Source: Methylosinus sp. C49 (lineage in GTDB: Bacteria; Pseudomonadota; Alphaproteobacteria; Rhizobiales; Beijerinckiaceae). From it: a DNA stretch of 64,000 nt. The stretch lies in NCBI RefSeq assembly GCF_009936375.1, contig NZ_AP022332.1, positions 1,607,501-1,671,500 on the forward strand, given 5' to 3'. Below are positions 1 to 7,289 of this stretch, piece by piece. Below the pieces are notes generated by a model that made no database searches, was not told the DNA's origin, and was given only the letters and a program-made list of their open reading frames with translations. Numbering within the stretch: the stretch's first letter is position 1; each line of letters starts with the position of its first letter. A program made the translations under genes and the position numbers.

Positions 1-1
1 G

Positions 2-58
2 CAGGAATATCGAGAGGAATTGCGCAGCTACGCGGCTTGGGCAAAGAATTTCAATTAA
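2..58 (+). CDS. C-terminal fragment of an upstream gene (partial)
   Basis: Reading from base 2 gives an open frame of 18 codons ending in TAA at 56-58, with the hydrophilic helical-looking tail 'EYREELRSYAAWAKNFN'. This looks like the end of a protein that begins before the window. An imperfect 15-base direct repeat (aaagaatttcaatta / aaagagtttcaattg) spans the stop codon and the short gap to the next gene. No family can be named from so little sequence, and the call could be wrong. Confidence 0.35.
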   Translation, partial: QEYREELRSYAAWAKNFN

Positions 59-98
59 TTGGGTAAAGAGTTTCAATTGATATCGAAAGAGCGCCGAC

Positions 99-458
99 AT
101 GTTTGGCCGGGTGTTCGTAGGCGCGAAGAAGCTCGCCGATCTCTACGCCGACATGGTGACGACGAGGGTCCAATTCGACGGATTGCGGCAATACACAAAA
201 GAATCGATCGATGAGTTCAAGCGCTTGCTCGAGCGGCAGAGCGACAAGATCGATCGCATCGAGCGGGAAAGGATAAAGGCCGAGGCCGAGCTGCAGGCCA
301 GAATCCAAGGCCTGGAGGCGCGGTTGAATGTGCTCAGCGAAAAGGCGCTCCATGCCGCGGTCGCCGACATGGCCGCCGAATACGCCCGGCGCGGGGGACG
401 AGACGGTCCGATCGAGGGGCCGGCTCCGCGGCCTCTTCCCGACGGCCGGCAGGGCTGA
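99..458 (+). CDS. Small coiled-coil hypothetical protein
   Basis: This encodes a 119-residue soluble protein of unknown function. Residues about 25-85 are a charged helix rich in Glu, Lys, Arg and Asp with Leu/Ile at heptad-like spacing, so a coiled coil is likely. The last 25 residues are Gly/Pro/Arg-rich and probably disordered. There is no signal peptide or membrane segment. A weak AAAGAG lies 8 to 10 bases before the ATG. It follows the partial upstream frame by about 40 bases and may share its transcript. I do not recognise the family. Confidence 0.6.
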   Translation: MFGRVFVGAKKLADLYADMVTTRVQFDGLRQYTKESIDEFKRLLERQSDKIDRIERERIKAEAELQARIQGLEARLNVLSEKALHAAVADMAAEYARRGGRDGPIEGPAPRPLPDGRQG

Positions 459-524
459 CGTCGGTTCCGGCGCCGAGATTGCTTCGCTCTTCTCGACTTT
501 GTAGCGATTCCGAGGAGGAACGGT

Positions 525-965
525 ATGGAAGAGCCGACACGCGAAATCTTCGCCGTTTGCCATGTGAATGATGTCGCAAAACGCCGGGCCGTCGGCTATG
601 TGCTGGCCCGCGTCAATGACGAGGGCAAGACTGTGCCCTTCCCGGTCGTCATCGTGCGGCACGTCGGCAAATATTATGGCTATGTCAACCGCTGCCCGCA
701 CCAGGGCAGCCGGCTGGATTTCGAGCCGAAATCCTTCATGGACCCGACGCAACGCTTCCTGCTCTGCGGCAAGCATGGCGCGCAATTCGACATTCCGACC
801 GGCGTCTGCAACGACGGCCCCTGCGTCGGCGCGCAGCTCGAGAAGGTCGAGGTGGTCATAGACGATAGCGAGGTCTGCATCGCCGGCGTCACCATCGCCG
901 AGGAGGACGGCCTCGATCGCGAGGAGAACGACGTCTATCCCGAGGTCGTCATCACCGCGGACTAA
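525..965 (+). CDS. Rieske [2Fe-2S] domain protein
   Basis: This is a 146-residue soluble protein built around one Rieske fold. The two iron-sulfur binding boxes are visible: C57-P-H59 (context NRCPHQGSRLDF) and C81-G-K-H84 (context LLCGKHGAQFD). Two Cys and two His ligate a [2Fe-2S] cluster in this family. The boxes are 21 residues apart, within the normal range. There is no membrane helix and no oxygenase catalytic domain, so it resembles stand-alone ferredoxin-like Rieske proteins that pass electrons to an oxygenase or reductase. The partner is not evident nearby. A strong GAGGAGGAA ribosome site precedes the ATG. The C-terminal 35 residues are strongly acidic. Confidence 0.9.
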   Translation: MEEPTREIFAVCHVNDVAKRRAVGYVLARVNDEGKTVPFPVVIVRHVGKYYGYVNRCPHQGSRLDFEPKSFMDPTQRFLLCGKHGAQFDIPTGVCNDGPCVGAQLEKVEVVIDDSEVCIAGVTIAEEDGLDREENDVYPEVVITAD

Positions 966-1055
966 CGGTCCCGTCATCGTCTCCATTCTGGACCTTTCTG
1001 CTCGATCGGCGTCGGCCTAGACTGCGCCGATCCGCACTCGTCCCGCGAGGAAACG

Positions 1056-1760
1056 ATGAAGATCGCGCTCGCCATTCGCCATGTCGCATTCGAGGATCTC
1101 GGCAGCTTCGCCGAGCCGATCGCCGCGGCGGGCTATTCGATCCGCTATGTCGAGGCGGGGATGCAGCCGATCCCCGCCGAGGCGGCCGACGCTGATCTCG
1201 TCATTGTGCTCGGCGGGCCGATCGGCGTCTATCAGACAGAGGAATATCCGTTTTTGGCGGATGAGGCCGCGCTGCTGCGCGCCCGGCTCGGGAGGGACGC
1301 GCCGACTCTCGGCATTTGTCTCGGCAGTCAGCTGATGGCGGCGGCGCTCGGCGCCTGCGTCTATCCGGGCGGCGCCGGCAAGGAGATCGGCTTCGCGCCG
1401 ATAAGCCTGACGCCGGCCGGGCGCGACAGAGCGCTCGCCGCTCTGGTCGAGCCCGAGGCCGAAGTGCTGCATTGGCACGGCGACACTTTCGACCTGCCGG
1501 ATGGCGCGGTTCTGCTCGCCTCTTCGGCGCTCTATTCGCATCAGGCCTTCGCCGTGGGGCGACGCGGCCTCGCTTTGCAGTTTCATCCAGAGGCGGAGAG
1601 GGACAGCCTAGAGCGCTGGTTCATCGGCCATACGGCCGAGCTTTCCGCCGCCGGCGTCTCCATCGCCGGACTGCGCGCCGCCGCGGCGGCCAAAGCCCCG
1701 GGCCTTTCCGAGCGCAGCCGGCGCTTCATCGCGCATTGGCTCGCCGATATCGTCGAATAG
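1056..1760 (+). CDS. Class I glutamine amidotransferase (GMP synthase-like domain)
   Basis: This 234-residue protein is a free-standing class I glutamine amidotransferase domain. The nucleophile elbow is 'GICLGSQ' with Cys88, and the catalytic His-Glu pair lies in 'QFHPEAE' (His177, Glu179), so the hydrolase triad is intact. An early 'VLGGPIGVY' matches the oxyanion-strand motif. Such proteins release ammonia from glutamine, or act as gamma-glutamyl hydrolases, and are often annotated GuaA-like although no synthetase domain is present. The natural acceptor is unknown. GAGGAAACG precedes the ATG. It is convergent with the next minus-strand gene. Confidence 0.9.
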   Translation: MKIALAIRHVAFEDLGSFAEPIAAAGYSIRYVEAGMQPIPAEAADADLVIVLGGPIGVYQTEEYPFLADEAALLRARLGRDAPTLGICLGSQLMAAALGACVYPGGAGKEIGFAPISLTPAGRDRALAALVEPEAEVLHWHGDTFDLPDGAVLLASSALYSHQAFAVGRRGLALQFHPEAERDSLERWFIGHTAELSAAGVSIAGLRAAAAAKAPGLSERSRRFIAHWLADIVE

Positions 1761-1771
1761 CCGACAAAAAG

Positions 1772-1844
1772 GCGCGGTCCGCGGACGCCGGGAATGCGTC
1801 GGTGGACCGCGCGAAAACGACGCCGCCGGGCCGAGACGGCGTCG
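1772..1844. terminator. Two stem-loops between convergent genes
   Basis: Between the converging genes lie two inverted repeats: GCGCGGTCC (1772-1780) with GGACCGCGC (1804-1812), and CGACGCCG (1818-1825) with CGGCGTCG (1837-1844), the latter followed by CTGTCTTT. The second could serve as a rather T-poor intrinsic terminator for the plus-strand gene. This is inferred from structure only. Confidence 0.4.
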
Positions 1845-1862
1845 CTGTCTTTCAGCCGAAAA

Positions 1863-2339
1863 TCAGCCGCGAACCGAAACCTTGCGGAACGGATTCTCGT
1901 GGTTCGTCAGGAAGGCGTGACCGAACTCGGTCTTGTTCCACTCGACGGACTCGGCCGGCAGGAACTTCAGCCCCGTGATGGTGAGCGGGAAATCCTTGGT
2001 GGCGGAAACGCTCGCCAGCTTGATTTCCGTATTGCCCGGGCCGACCGAGAGATCGACGACCGGCGTGCCGTCCGCCTTGGAGAGACGCGCCCAGCCGGGC
2101 GTGCCGATGCCCGTGGCGACGACGGTCGTCTCGGCGAGCAGCGGGGCGGCGGCGCCATCGGCGGCGTCCGGGCCGAAAGCGGGAGACTGGAAGGTGAAGG
2201 TCGCCATCACCTCGCTGCGGGTGATCTTATGGTCCGGTCCGATCGGACGTCCCGTCGAATACAGAACCAATTTACCGCCATCGAGCGCCGCCTTGATATC
2301 GTCGAGCGTCGCCGAAGCGAAAGCCTCCGCCAGTCTCAT
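1863..2339 (-). CDS. Phage-structural-like hypothetical protein
   Basis: This encodes 158 residues. The N-terminal part reads as a short helix (MRLAEAFASATLDDIKAAL), then beta-rich segments including 'KLVLYSTGRP' and the pattern 'TPVVDLSVGPGNTEIKLASV'. From memory, that pattern resembles small virion or tail-associated proteins of tailed phages (of the form '..DLTVGTSGADIVLN..'). No other phage gene lies nearby, so it may be a domesticated orphan. It has no signal peptide, membrane segment or Cys. It ends about 100 bases from the convergent amidotransferase. Coding status is good because of an even frame and length, but function is unknown. Confidence 0.65.
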   Translation of the reverse strand: MRLAEAFASATLDDIKAALDGGKLVLYSTGRPIGPDHKITRSEVMATFTFQSPAFGPDAADGAAAPLLAETTVVATGIGTPGWARLSKADGTPVVDLSVGPGNTEIKLASVSATKDFPLTITGLKFLPAESVEWNKTEFGHAFLTNHENPFRKVSVRG

Positions 2340-2465
2340 ATCGCTTTCTCCACTTTGCGAAATGCACGCCGCTTTTGCGACAAAAGCGACATGCGGGACA
2401 GGTTCTCATCCCGAGCGTCGCAATTGTCGTGCCGCGCGTCTCACAATTTCAGGAGATCATAAGTG

Positions 2466-4634
2466 TCAGCCGCCGAATAATTTCTCGAAAATGTTCTTCT
2501 CCTCGCGGGCGGGCGCGCGACGGCGCGCCGGGGCCTCTTTCGGAATATCGGCCGGCGGGAGCAGCGCCTCCAGCCCATGGACCGAGCCGGTCGCGCTATC
2601 GTCTTCCTCGTCGCGGGCCTGCCGGCGACGCGAGGGCCTGGGTGGCTCGGGCTCGGGATCGGAGGAGAAGAAATCGAGCAGCGGCGCGATCGGCGAGGCG
2701 CTCTCCGCCGTGGCGGGCGAGCGCCAAGAGCCGGAGGGCAGCGCCGCGACCGGCACGCCCTGATGCGCGGCCTTCATGAAGCGGCTCCAGACCTCGACCG
2801 GCAGATTGCCGCCCGAGACCTTCTTCGTCGGAGAATTATCGTCATTGCCGAGCCAGACGCCAGCGACCAGATGCGGCGTGTAGCCGACGAACCAGGCGTC
2901 GCGGAAATCCTGGCTGGTGCCGGTCTTGCCGGCGGCGCGCCAGCCCGGCAGCTCCGCCTTGCGCGCCGTGCCGGTGGAGAGCGTCTCCTCCATCATCGTG
3001 TTCATCATCGCCACATATTGCGGCTCGATCACGCGGCCATTGCTGGAGCCTTTGCGGAAATAGAGCTGCTTGCCGCCGGCGGTGCGCACCTTGACGATGA
3101 TGTGCGGCTGCACGCCGACGCCGCCATTGGCGAAGGGGGCGTAGGCCGTGACCAGCTCGAGCGGCGTCACCTCCGACGTGCCGAGCGATATGGAGGCGTT
3201 GGGCTGCAGCTCGGAGGCGACCCCGAGCCGATGCGCGGTCTTCACCACTGTTTTCGGCCCCACCTCGAGACCGACGCGCACCGCCACTGTGTTGAGCGAC
3301 AGCGCCAGCGCCTTGGTGAGCGTGACCGGGCCGAAATATTCGCGGCTGTAATTCTCCGGCTGCCAGCCTTTCACATTGATCGGCCCGTCTTCCCGCACCG
3401 TGTCCGGCGTGAGGCCATGCTCGAGCCCGGCGAGATAGACGAAAGGCTTGAAGGCCGAGCCCGGCTGCCGTTTGGCGGAAACAGCGCGGTCGAACTGGCT
3501 CTCGGCGTAATTACGGCCGCCGACCAGCGCGCGAATGGCGCCATTGGGATCGAGCGCCACAAGCGCGCCCTGGCTGACGCCGAATTTGTCGCCCTTCTTG
3601 TCCAGCTCCTCGGCGATCGACTTCTCGCCGACCTCCTGGAGCTTACGATCCAGCGTCGTCGTCACGACAATGTCCTGGTCGATGGCGCCGATCGTGTCGT
3701 CGAGCATGTCCATCACATAATCGGCGGCGTAATTTATGGAGCCGGCGCCGCGCTCCCGATGCGCGACGGCCGGGCGGCCGAGGGCGAGCTTGGCCATCGC
3801 CTCGGTGATATGGCCTTCCTGCGCCATCGCCGTCACCACTTGCGCCGCGCGCTCGGTCGCCCCTTCGGGGTTGCGATCCGGCGCCAGCTTGCTCGGCGCC
3901 TTCATCAATCCGGCGAGAACGGCCGCCTCGGCCAGCGTCACCTGGCTCGCGCCATGGCCGAAATAGCGCTGCGCCGCCGCCTCCACGCCATAGGCGCCGG
4001 AGCCGAAATAGACACGGTTGAGATAGAGCTCGAGAATCTGGTCCTTGGAATATTTGTGCTCGAGCCAGAGGGCGAGGATCGCCTCCTGGATCTTGCGCGT
4101 GATGGTGCGCTCCTGGGTGAGGAACAAATTCTTGGCGAGCTGCTGGGTGAGCGTCGAGCCGCCCTGCATGCCGCCGCGGCCGGTGACATTGCGCGTCAAC
4201 GCGCGGGCAATGCCGATGGGATCGACGCCCCAATGGGAATAGAAGCGGCGATCCTCTATGGCGACGAAAGCCTTGGGCAGATAGGGCGGCAGATCGGCGA
4301 GCCGCACCGCGGCCCCGCCCGTGTCGCCGCGATTGGCCAGCAATTCGCCATTCGCCGCCAGAATGGCGATATTGGGCGGGCGCTTGGGCACAGCCAGAGT
4401 GTCGATCGGCGGCAGCTGCGCCGCATGATAGATGAAGAGGCCGCCGACGCCGATCGCGCCCCAGATGGAGAGCACGGCGCCCCAATAGACGAGTCCGCCG
4501 AGGCCGAAGCCGCCGCCCCTCTTGGCCTTTTTCGGCTTGGCGGCGCGCGCCGGCGGAGCGTCGCCCGGATCGTCCTCGGGCGGCGGCGCGCTCTTGCCCG
4601 ATGCGCTCTTGCCCTTGCGTTTGGGTTTCGCCAT
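2466..4634 (-). CDS. mrcA: Bifunctional penicillin-binding protein 1A family (GT51 + transpeptidase)
   Basis: This class A penicillin-binding protein polymerises and cross-links peptidoglycan in the periplasm. A Lys/Pro/Ala-rich cytosolic tail is followed by one membrane helix (residues about 45-70). The glycosyltransferase domain has the catalytic Glu in 'EDRRFYSHWG' (Glu127) and 'QGGSTLTQQLAKN'. The transpeptidase carries S393-A-F-K396, S446-L-N448 and K570-T-G. I start at 4634 because AGAGGA sits about 5 bases upstream of that ATG. An in-frame ATG at 4718 would add 28 hydrophilic residues. The last 90 residues are Pro/Arg-rich and probably disordered. The symbol is by family; it could equally be called pbpC or pbp1A. 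Confidence 0.92.
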   Translation of the reverse strand: MAKPKRKGKSASGKSAPPPEDDPGDAPPARAAKPKKAKRGGGFGLGGLVYWGAVLSIWGAIGVGGLFIYHAAQLPPIDTLAVPKRPPNIAILAANGELLANRGDTGGAAVRLADLPPYLPKAFVAIEDRRFYSHWGVDPIGIARALTRNVTGRGGMQGGSTLTQQLAKNLFLTQERTITRKIQEAILALWLEHKYSKDQILELYLNRVYFGSGAYGVEAAAQRYFGHGASQVTLAEAAVLAGLMKAPSKLAPDRNPEGATERAAQVVTAMAQEGHITEAMAKLALGRPAVAHRERGAGSINYAADYVMDMLDDTIGAIDQDIVVTTTLDRKLQEVGEKSIAEELDKKGDKFGVSQGALVALDPNGAIRALVGGRNYAESQFDRAVSAKRQPGSAFKPFVYLAGLEHGLTPDTVREDGPINVKGWQPENYSREYFGPVTLTKALALSLNTVAVRVGLEVGPKTVVKTAHRLGVASELQPNASISLGTSEVTPLELVTAYAPFANGGVGVQPHIIVKVRTAGGKQLYFRKGSSNGRVIEPQYVAMMNTMMEETLSTGTARKAELPGWRAAGKTGTSQDFRDAWFVGYTPHLVAGVWLGNDDNSPTKKVSGGNLPVEVWSRFMKAAHQGVPVAALPSGSWRSPATAESASPIAPLLDFFSSDPEPEPPRPSRRRQARDEEDDSATGSVHGLEALLPPADIPKEAPARRRAPAREEKNIFEKLFGG

Positions 4635-4849
4635 GCGATCCTCTCGCTGGTCGGCGCGAAGCTCGCCGTTCCCGTCGCCGTCGAAACGCGGTTCGCGGCG
4701 TTGTTTCTCGCGCGCCATGGGGTCCGCCGCCTCGGTTTTCCTCTGGCCGCGGCGTGATGCGCGCGGCCGACGCCGACACTAGCTTTAATGCTGTCGATTT
4801 AAGGGCCGGTTAAGCAAAGAGGGGCGCCGCGCTTCGCCGCAATAGGAAC

Positions 4850-4858
4850 TTATGCACA
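4850..4858 (+). promoter_or_regulatory. DnaA-box-like site upstream of dnaN
   Basis: The nonamer TTATGCACA fits the relaxed DnaA box TTATNCACA. It lies 84 bases before the dnaN start in the divergent gap between dnaN and the penicillin-binding protein gene. A TATGAA sequence near 4912 could be a -10 element for dnaN. DnaA control of dnaN is known in other bacteria, but a single nonamer can occur by chance. Confidence 0.35.
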
Positions 4859-4941
4859 GAGCGCCGCGGCCCTTGCGCTATTCGCCGCGGCTTGCGAAAA
4901 TCCCGCCCTTGCTATGAAAAACGCGGCATGGATCGAGCGCA

Positions 4942-6060
4942 ATGAAAGTCACCATCGAGAGAGCGGCGCTATTGCGCGCCCTCGGACATGTTCACAGAGT
5001 GGTGGAGCGGCGCACGACCATTCCGATCCTCGCCAATGTGCTCATCGACGCCTCTGCCGGAACGCTGCTGCTGAAGGCGACCGATCTCGATCTCGAGATC
5101 ACCGAGAAGGTCCCCGCCGACGTCGGCCAGCCGAGCGCCACCACTCTGCCCGCCCATACTCTTTACGACATCGTCCGCAAGCTGCCGGAGGGCGCGCAGG
5201 TCTCGATCGAGGGAACCGGCGAGCAGGGCCAGCTGACGCTGCGCTCGGGCCGCTCGCGCTTCAATCTGCAGAGTCTGCCGGAGAGCGATTTCCCCGATGT
5301 CACCTCGGGCGAGTTCACGCATAGCTTCTCGCTCGCGCCGGCGGACCTCAAGAAGCTGATTTTAAAGACGCAGTTCGCTATTTCCAGCGAGGAGACGCGC
5401 TATTATCTCAACGGCATCTTCCTGCATTCGACCGAGGTGGACGGCCATCAGCTGCTGCGCGCCGTGGCGACGGACGGCCATCGTCTGGCGCGGGTCGAGC
5501 TGCCGGCGCCGGCCGGCTCGGCGGGAATGCCGGGCGTGATCCTGCCGCGCAAGGCGGTCGCCGAGATTCTGCGCCTCGTCGAGGACGCAGATGGCGCGGT
5601 GGCGATCGAGCTCTCCGCCAATAAGATGCGCTTCTCCTTCGGCGAGACCGTGCTGACGACCAAGCTCATCGACGGCACATTCCCCGATTATAGCCGTGTC
5701 ATTCCGGCCAATAACGACAAGCGCCTGACCGTCGAGCGCGGCGTGTTCCGCGAGGCGGTGGATCGCGTCTCCACCATTTCCTCCGAGCGCGGCCGTGCGG
5801 TGAAGCTGGCGCTCTCGGAAGGAAAGCTGGTGCTTTCCGTCACCAATCCCGACCAGGGCTCGGCGGTGGAGGAGATCGAGGCCGATTACGACGGCCCGCC
5901 GATCGATATCGGCTTCAACTCCCGCTATCTGCTCGATATCGCCGATCAGCTCGACAGCGATACGGCGCTGTTCCGCCTCGCCGATCCAGGCTCGCCGACG
6001 CTGATCCAGGACCGCGACGGCGCGAGCGCGCTCTATGTGCTGATGCCGATGCGGGTGTGA
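4942..6060 (+). CDS. dnaN: DNA polymerase III beta subunit (sliding clamp)
   Basis: The product is the ring-forming processivity clamp that tethers DNA polymerase III, and other partners, to DNA. Its 372 residues match the family length. The N-terminus 'MKVTIERAALLRALGHVHRVVERRTTIPIL' region is diagnostic, as are 'DLDLEI', 'TDGHRLA', 'GTFPDY' and the C-terminal 'LYVLMPMRV', where the M-P-M-R motif forms part of the partner-binding pocket. All three clamp domains are present with no gap. It is unlinked to dnaA in this window. It stands alone, divergent from the penicillin-binding protein gene and convergent with the next gene. Confidence 0.98.
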   Translation: MKVTIERAALLRALGHVHRVVERRTTIPILANVLIDASAGTLLLKATDLDLEITEKVPADVGQPSATTLPAHTLYDIVRKLPEGAQVSIEGTGEQGQLTLRSGRSRFNLQSLPESDFPDVTSGEFTHSFSLAPADLKKLILKTQFAISSEETRYYLNGIFLHSTEVDGHQLLRAVATDGHRLARVELPAPAGSAGMPGVILPRKAVAEILRLVEDADGAVAIELSANKMRFSFGETVLTTKLIDGTFPDYSRVIPANNDKRLTVERGVFREAVDRVSTISSERGRAVKLALSEGKLVLSVTNPDQGSAVEEIEADYDGPPIDIGFNSRYLLDIADQLDSDTALFRLADPGSPTLIQDRDGASALYVLMPMRV

Positions 6061-6105
6061 GGCCGCGCGAGCGGAGAGGAGCCGGCTCGCGATGGTTGCG
6101 AGATT

Positions 6106-6468
6106 TCAAGCGTTGTCCAGTCCGAGCTCGGCGCGCTTCTTCCGTGGGAGCCCTCGCGAGACGATCGAATAGGATTCGCGGATGTAGACGCGCAGCTCGG
6201 CGTCCGAGAGGCCCGGCTCCGCGAAATGCTGAATCCACTTTAAGCCGCGGGAGGCGAGATAGGGCGCGGGACGCAGGCCGGGTTGTTCCTTGAGCATCTC
6301 ATAGGCGACGTCGCCGACCTTGAAGGTGAAGCGCGGCTGGCCTTCGTCCCAGCCGCCGATCGCGAAAACCTTCCCGCCGACCTTCCAGACATGCGAGCCG
6401 CCCCATTGCACCACATGGGTGGTCGCCGGCAATGCGCCGCAGAACGTGTTGTAATCGTCATATGTCAT
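6106..6468 (-). CDS. MmcQ/YjbR family protein
   Basis: This 120-residue protein belongs to the MmcQ/YjbR family, a small double-wing fold related to CyaY that is often annotated as DNA-binding. Recognisable segments are 'WGGSHVWKVGGKVFAIGGW', 'FKVGDVAYEMLKEQPGLRPAPYL' and 'KWIQHF', followed by a C-terminal 'SYSIVSRGLPRKKRAEL' helix that is standard in the family. Its biological role is not established. It lies 25 bases upstream of the cupin gene's stop on the same strand order, so the two may be co-transcribed. Confidence 0.88.
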   Translation of the reverse strand: MTYDDYNTFCGALPATTHVVQWGGSHVWKVGGKVFAIGGWDEGQPRFTFKVGDVAYEMLKEQPGLRPAPYLASRGLKWIQHFAEPGLSDAELRVYIRESYSIVSRGLPRKKRAELGLDNA

Positions 6469-6493
6469 ATGCGCCGCCTTTCTGGGGGCCTCG

Positions 6494-7204
6494 TCACTTC
6501 ACCTCGAATTCCACCATCTCTATCGTCGTCGCTCCGGCGTTGCGCAGCGCGCGGGCGGGGCCGGCGTCGCGCCATTGGAAATCGCCCGGCTGCAAGGCCA
6601 TGTTCTGCCCGGCGCCGTCCGCATCCGTCTCGATCAGCTCGCCGCCTTCCACCACGATCCGCACGCCGGGCGCGGTCTGCGTGAAGGCGGGCGTCGACTC
6701 GCCCGGCTTCAGCGCGAGACGCCAGCCGCGCAGCCGCTCATTGTCGATGATCTGCGCAAAGGCGGCGGGCCGCTTCGAGGGCGCGCGGCCGAGTGGTGCC
6801 TTCTGCAAAATCTCGAAGCCGACGATGCTCAGCGGCGCATCCCCGACATTTTCCGCTCTGTGAGTGAGGCTCTGTTTGGAAAAAGCGCCGAAGCCCACCG
6901 CGCCGCGGGACCAACGGATCGACGTCGGCGCGGGGTCGCCCCAATTCTGGACGAGGGTCGGGCTTTCGCGCACCACCACATAGGCGAAATCGCGCGAATG
7001 CTCGTGATAGGGCGCGACGCGATGCGGCGGCAGCAGCACATTCAGCATGGCGACCGCCTCATTGCGAAAGGTCGGCACATGGAAGGGCGTCCGCTCGACG
7101 GGAAGGATTTGCGCCTGCGCCGCGCCGCCCGCGCCGAGCGCCGCGGCAGGCCCGGCGGCCAGAGTCGCGACGAGCAGAAGGGAGAATGAAAATGTCCGCG
7201 TCAC
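6494..7204 (-). CDS. Exported cupin-domain protein
   Basis: This encodes 236 residues starting at a GTG (7202-7204) that is preceded by AGGAGA at 5-base spacing, the best start in a frame that stays open much further upstream. The N-terminus is a clear signal peptide (VTRTFSFSLLLVATLAAG..., cleaved near AQAQ), so the protein is periplasmic. A cupin barrel follows: 'VAPYHEHSRDFAYVVV' supplies His/Glu metal ligands, and a second half-barrel runs from 'GWRLALKPGES' to 'GDFQWRDAGPARALRNAG'. The substrate is unknown. It is divergent from the next gene. Confidence 0.85.
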   Translation of the reverse strand: MTRTFSFSLLLVATLAAGPAAALGAGGAAQAQILPVERTPFHVPTFRNEAVAMLNVLLPPHRVAPYHEHSRDFAYVVVRESPTLVQNWGDPAPTSIRWSRGAVGFGAFSKQSLTHRAENVGDAPLSIVGFEILQKAPLGRAPSKRPAAFAQIIDNERLRGWRLALKPGESTPAFTQTAPGVRIVVEGGELIETDADGAGQNMALQPGDFQWRDAGPARALRNAGATTIEMVEFEVK

Positions 7205-7289
7205 GCGCGTCTCCTGATGAACGCCCGAGCCTTGCCAAAGGTAGGGCCGTGACGCAATCTCGCCGCGCAGGCGAACCCAAGCGAGCGCC

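Noticed and set aside
2577-4757. A 726-codon open frame antisense to the penicillin-binding protein gene
   Set aside because: It mirrors the real gene's codon periodicity in a GC-rich genome, has no recognisable domain, and the opposite strand encodes an intact enzyme.
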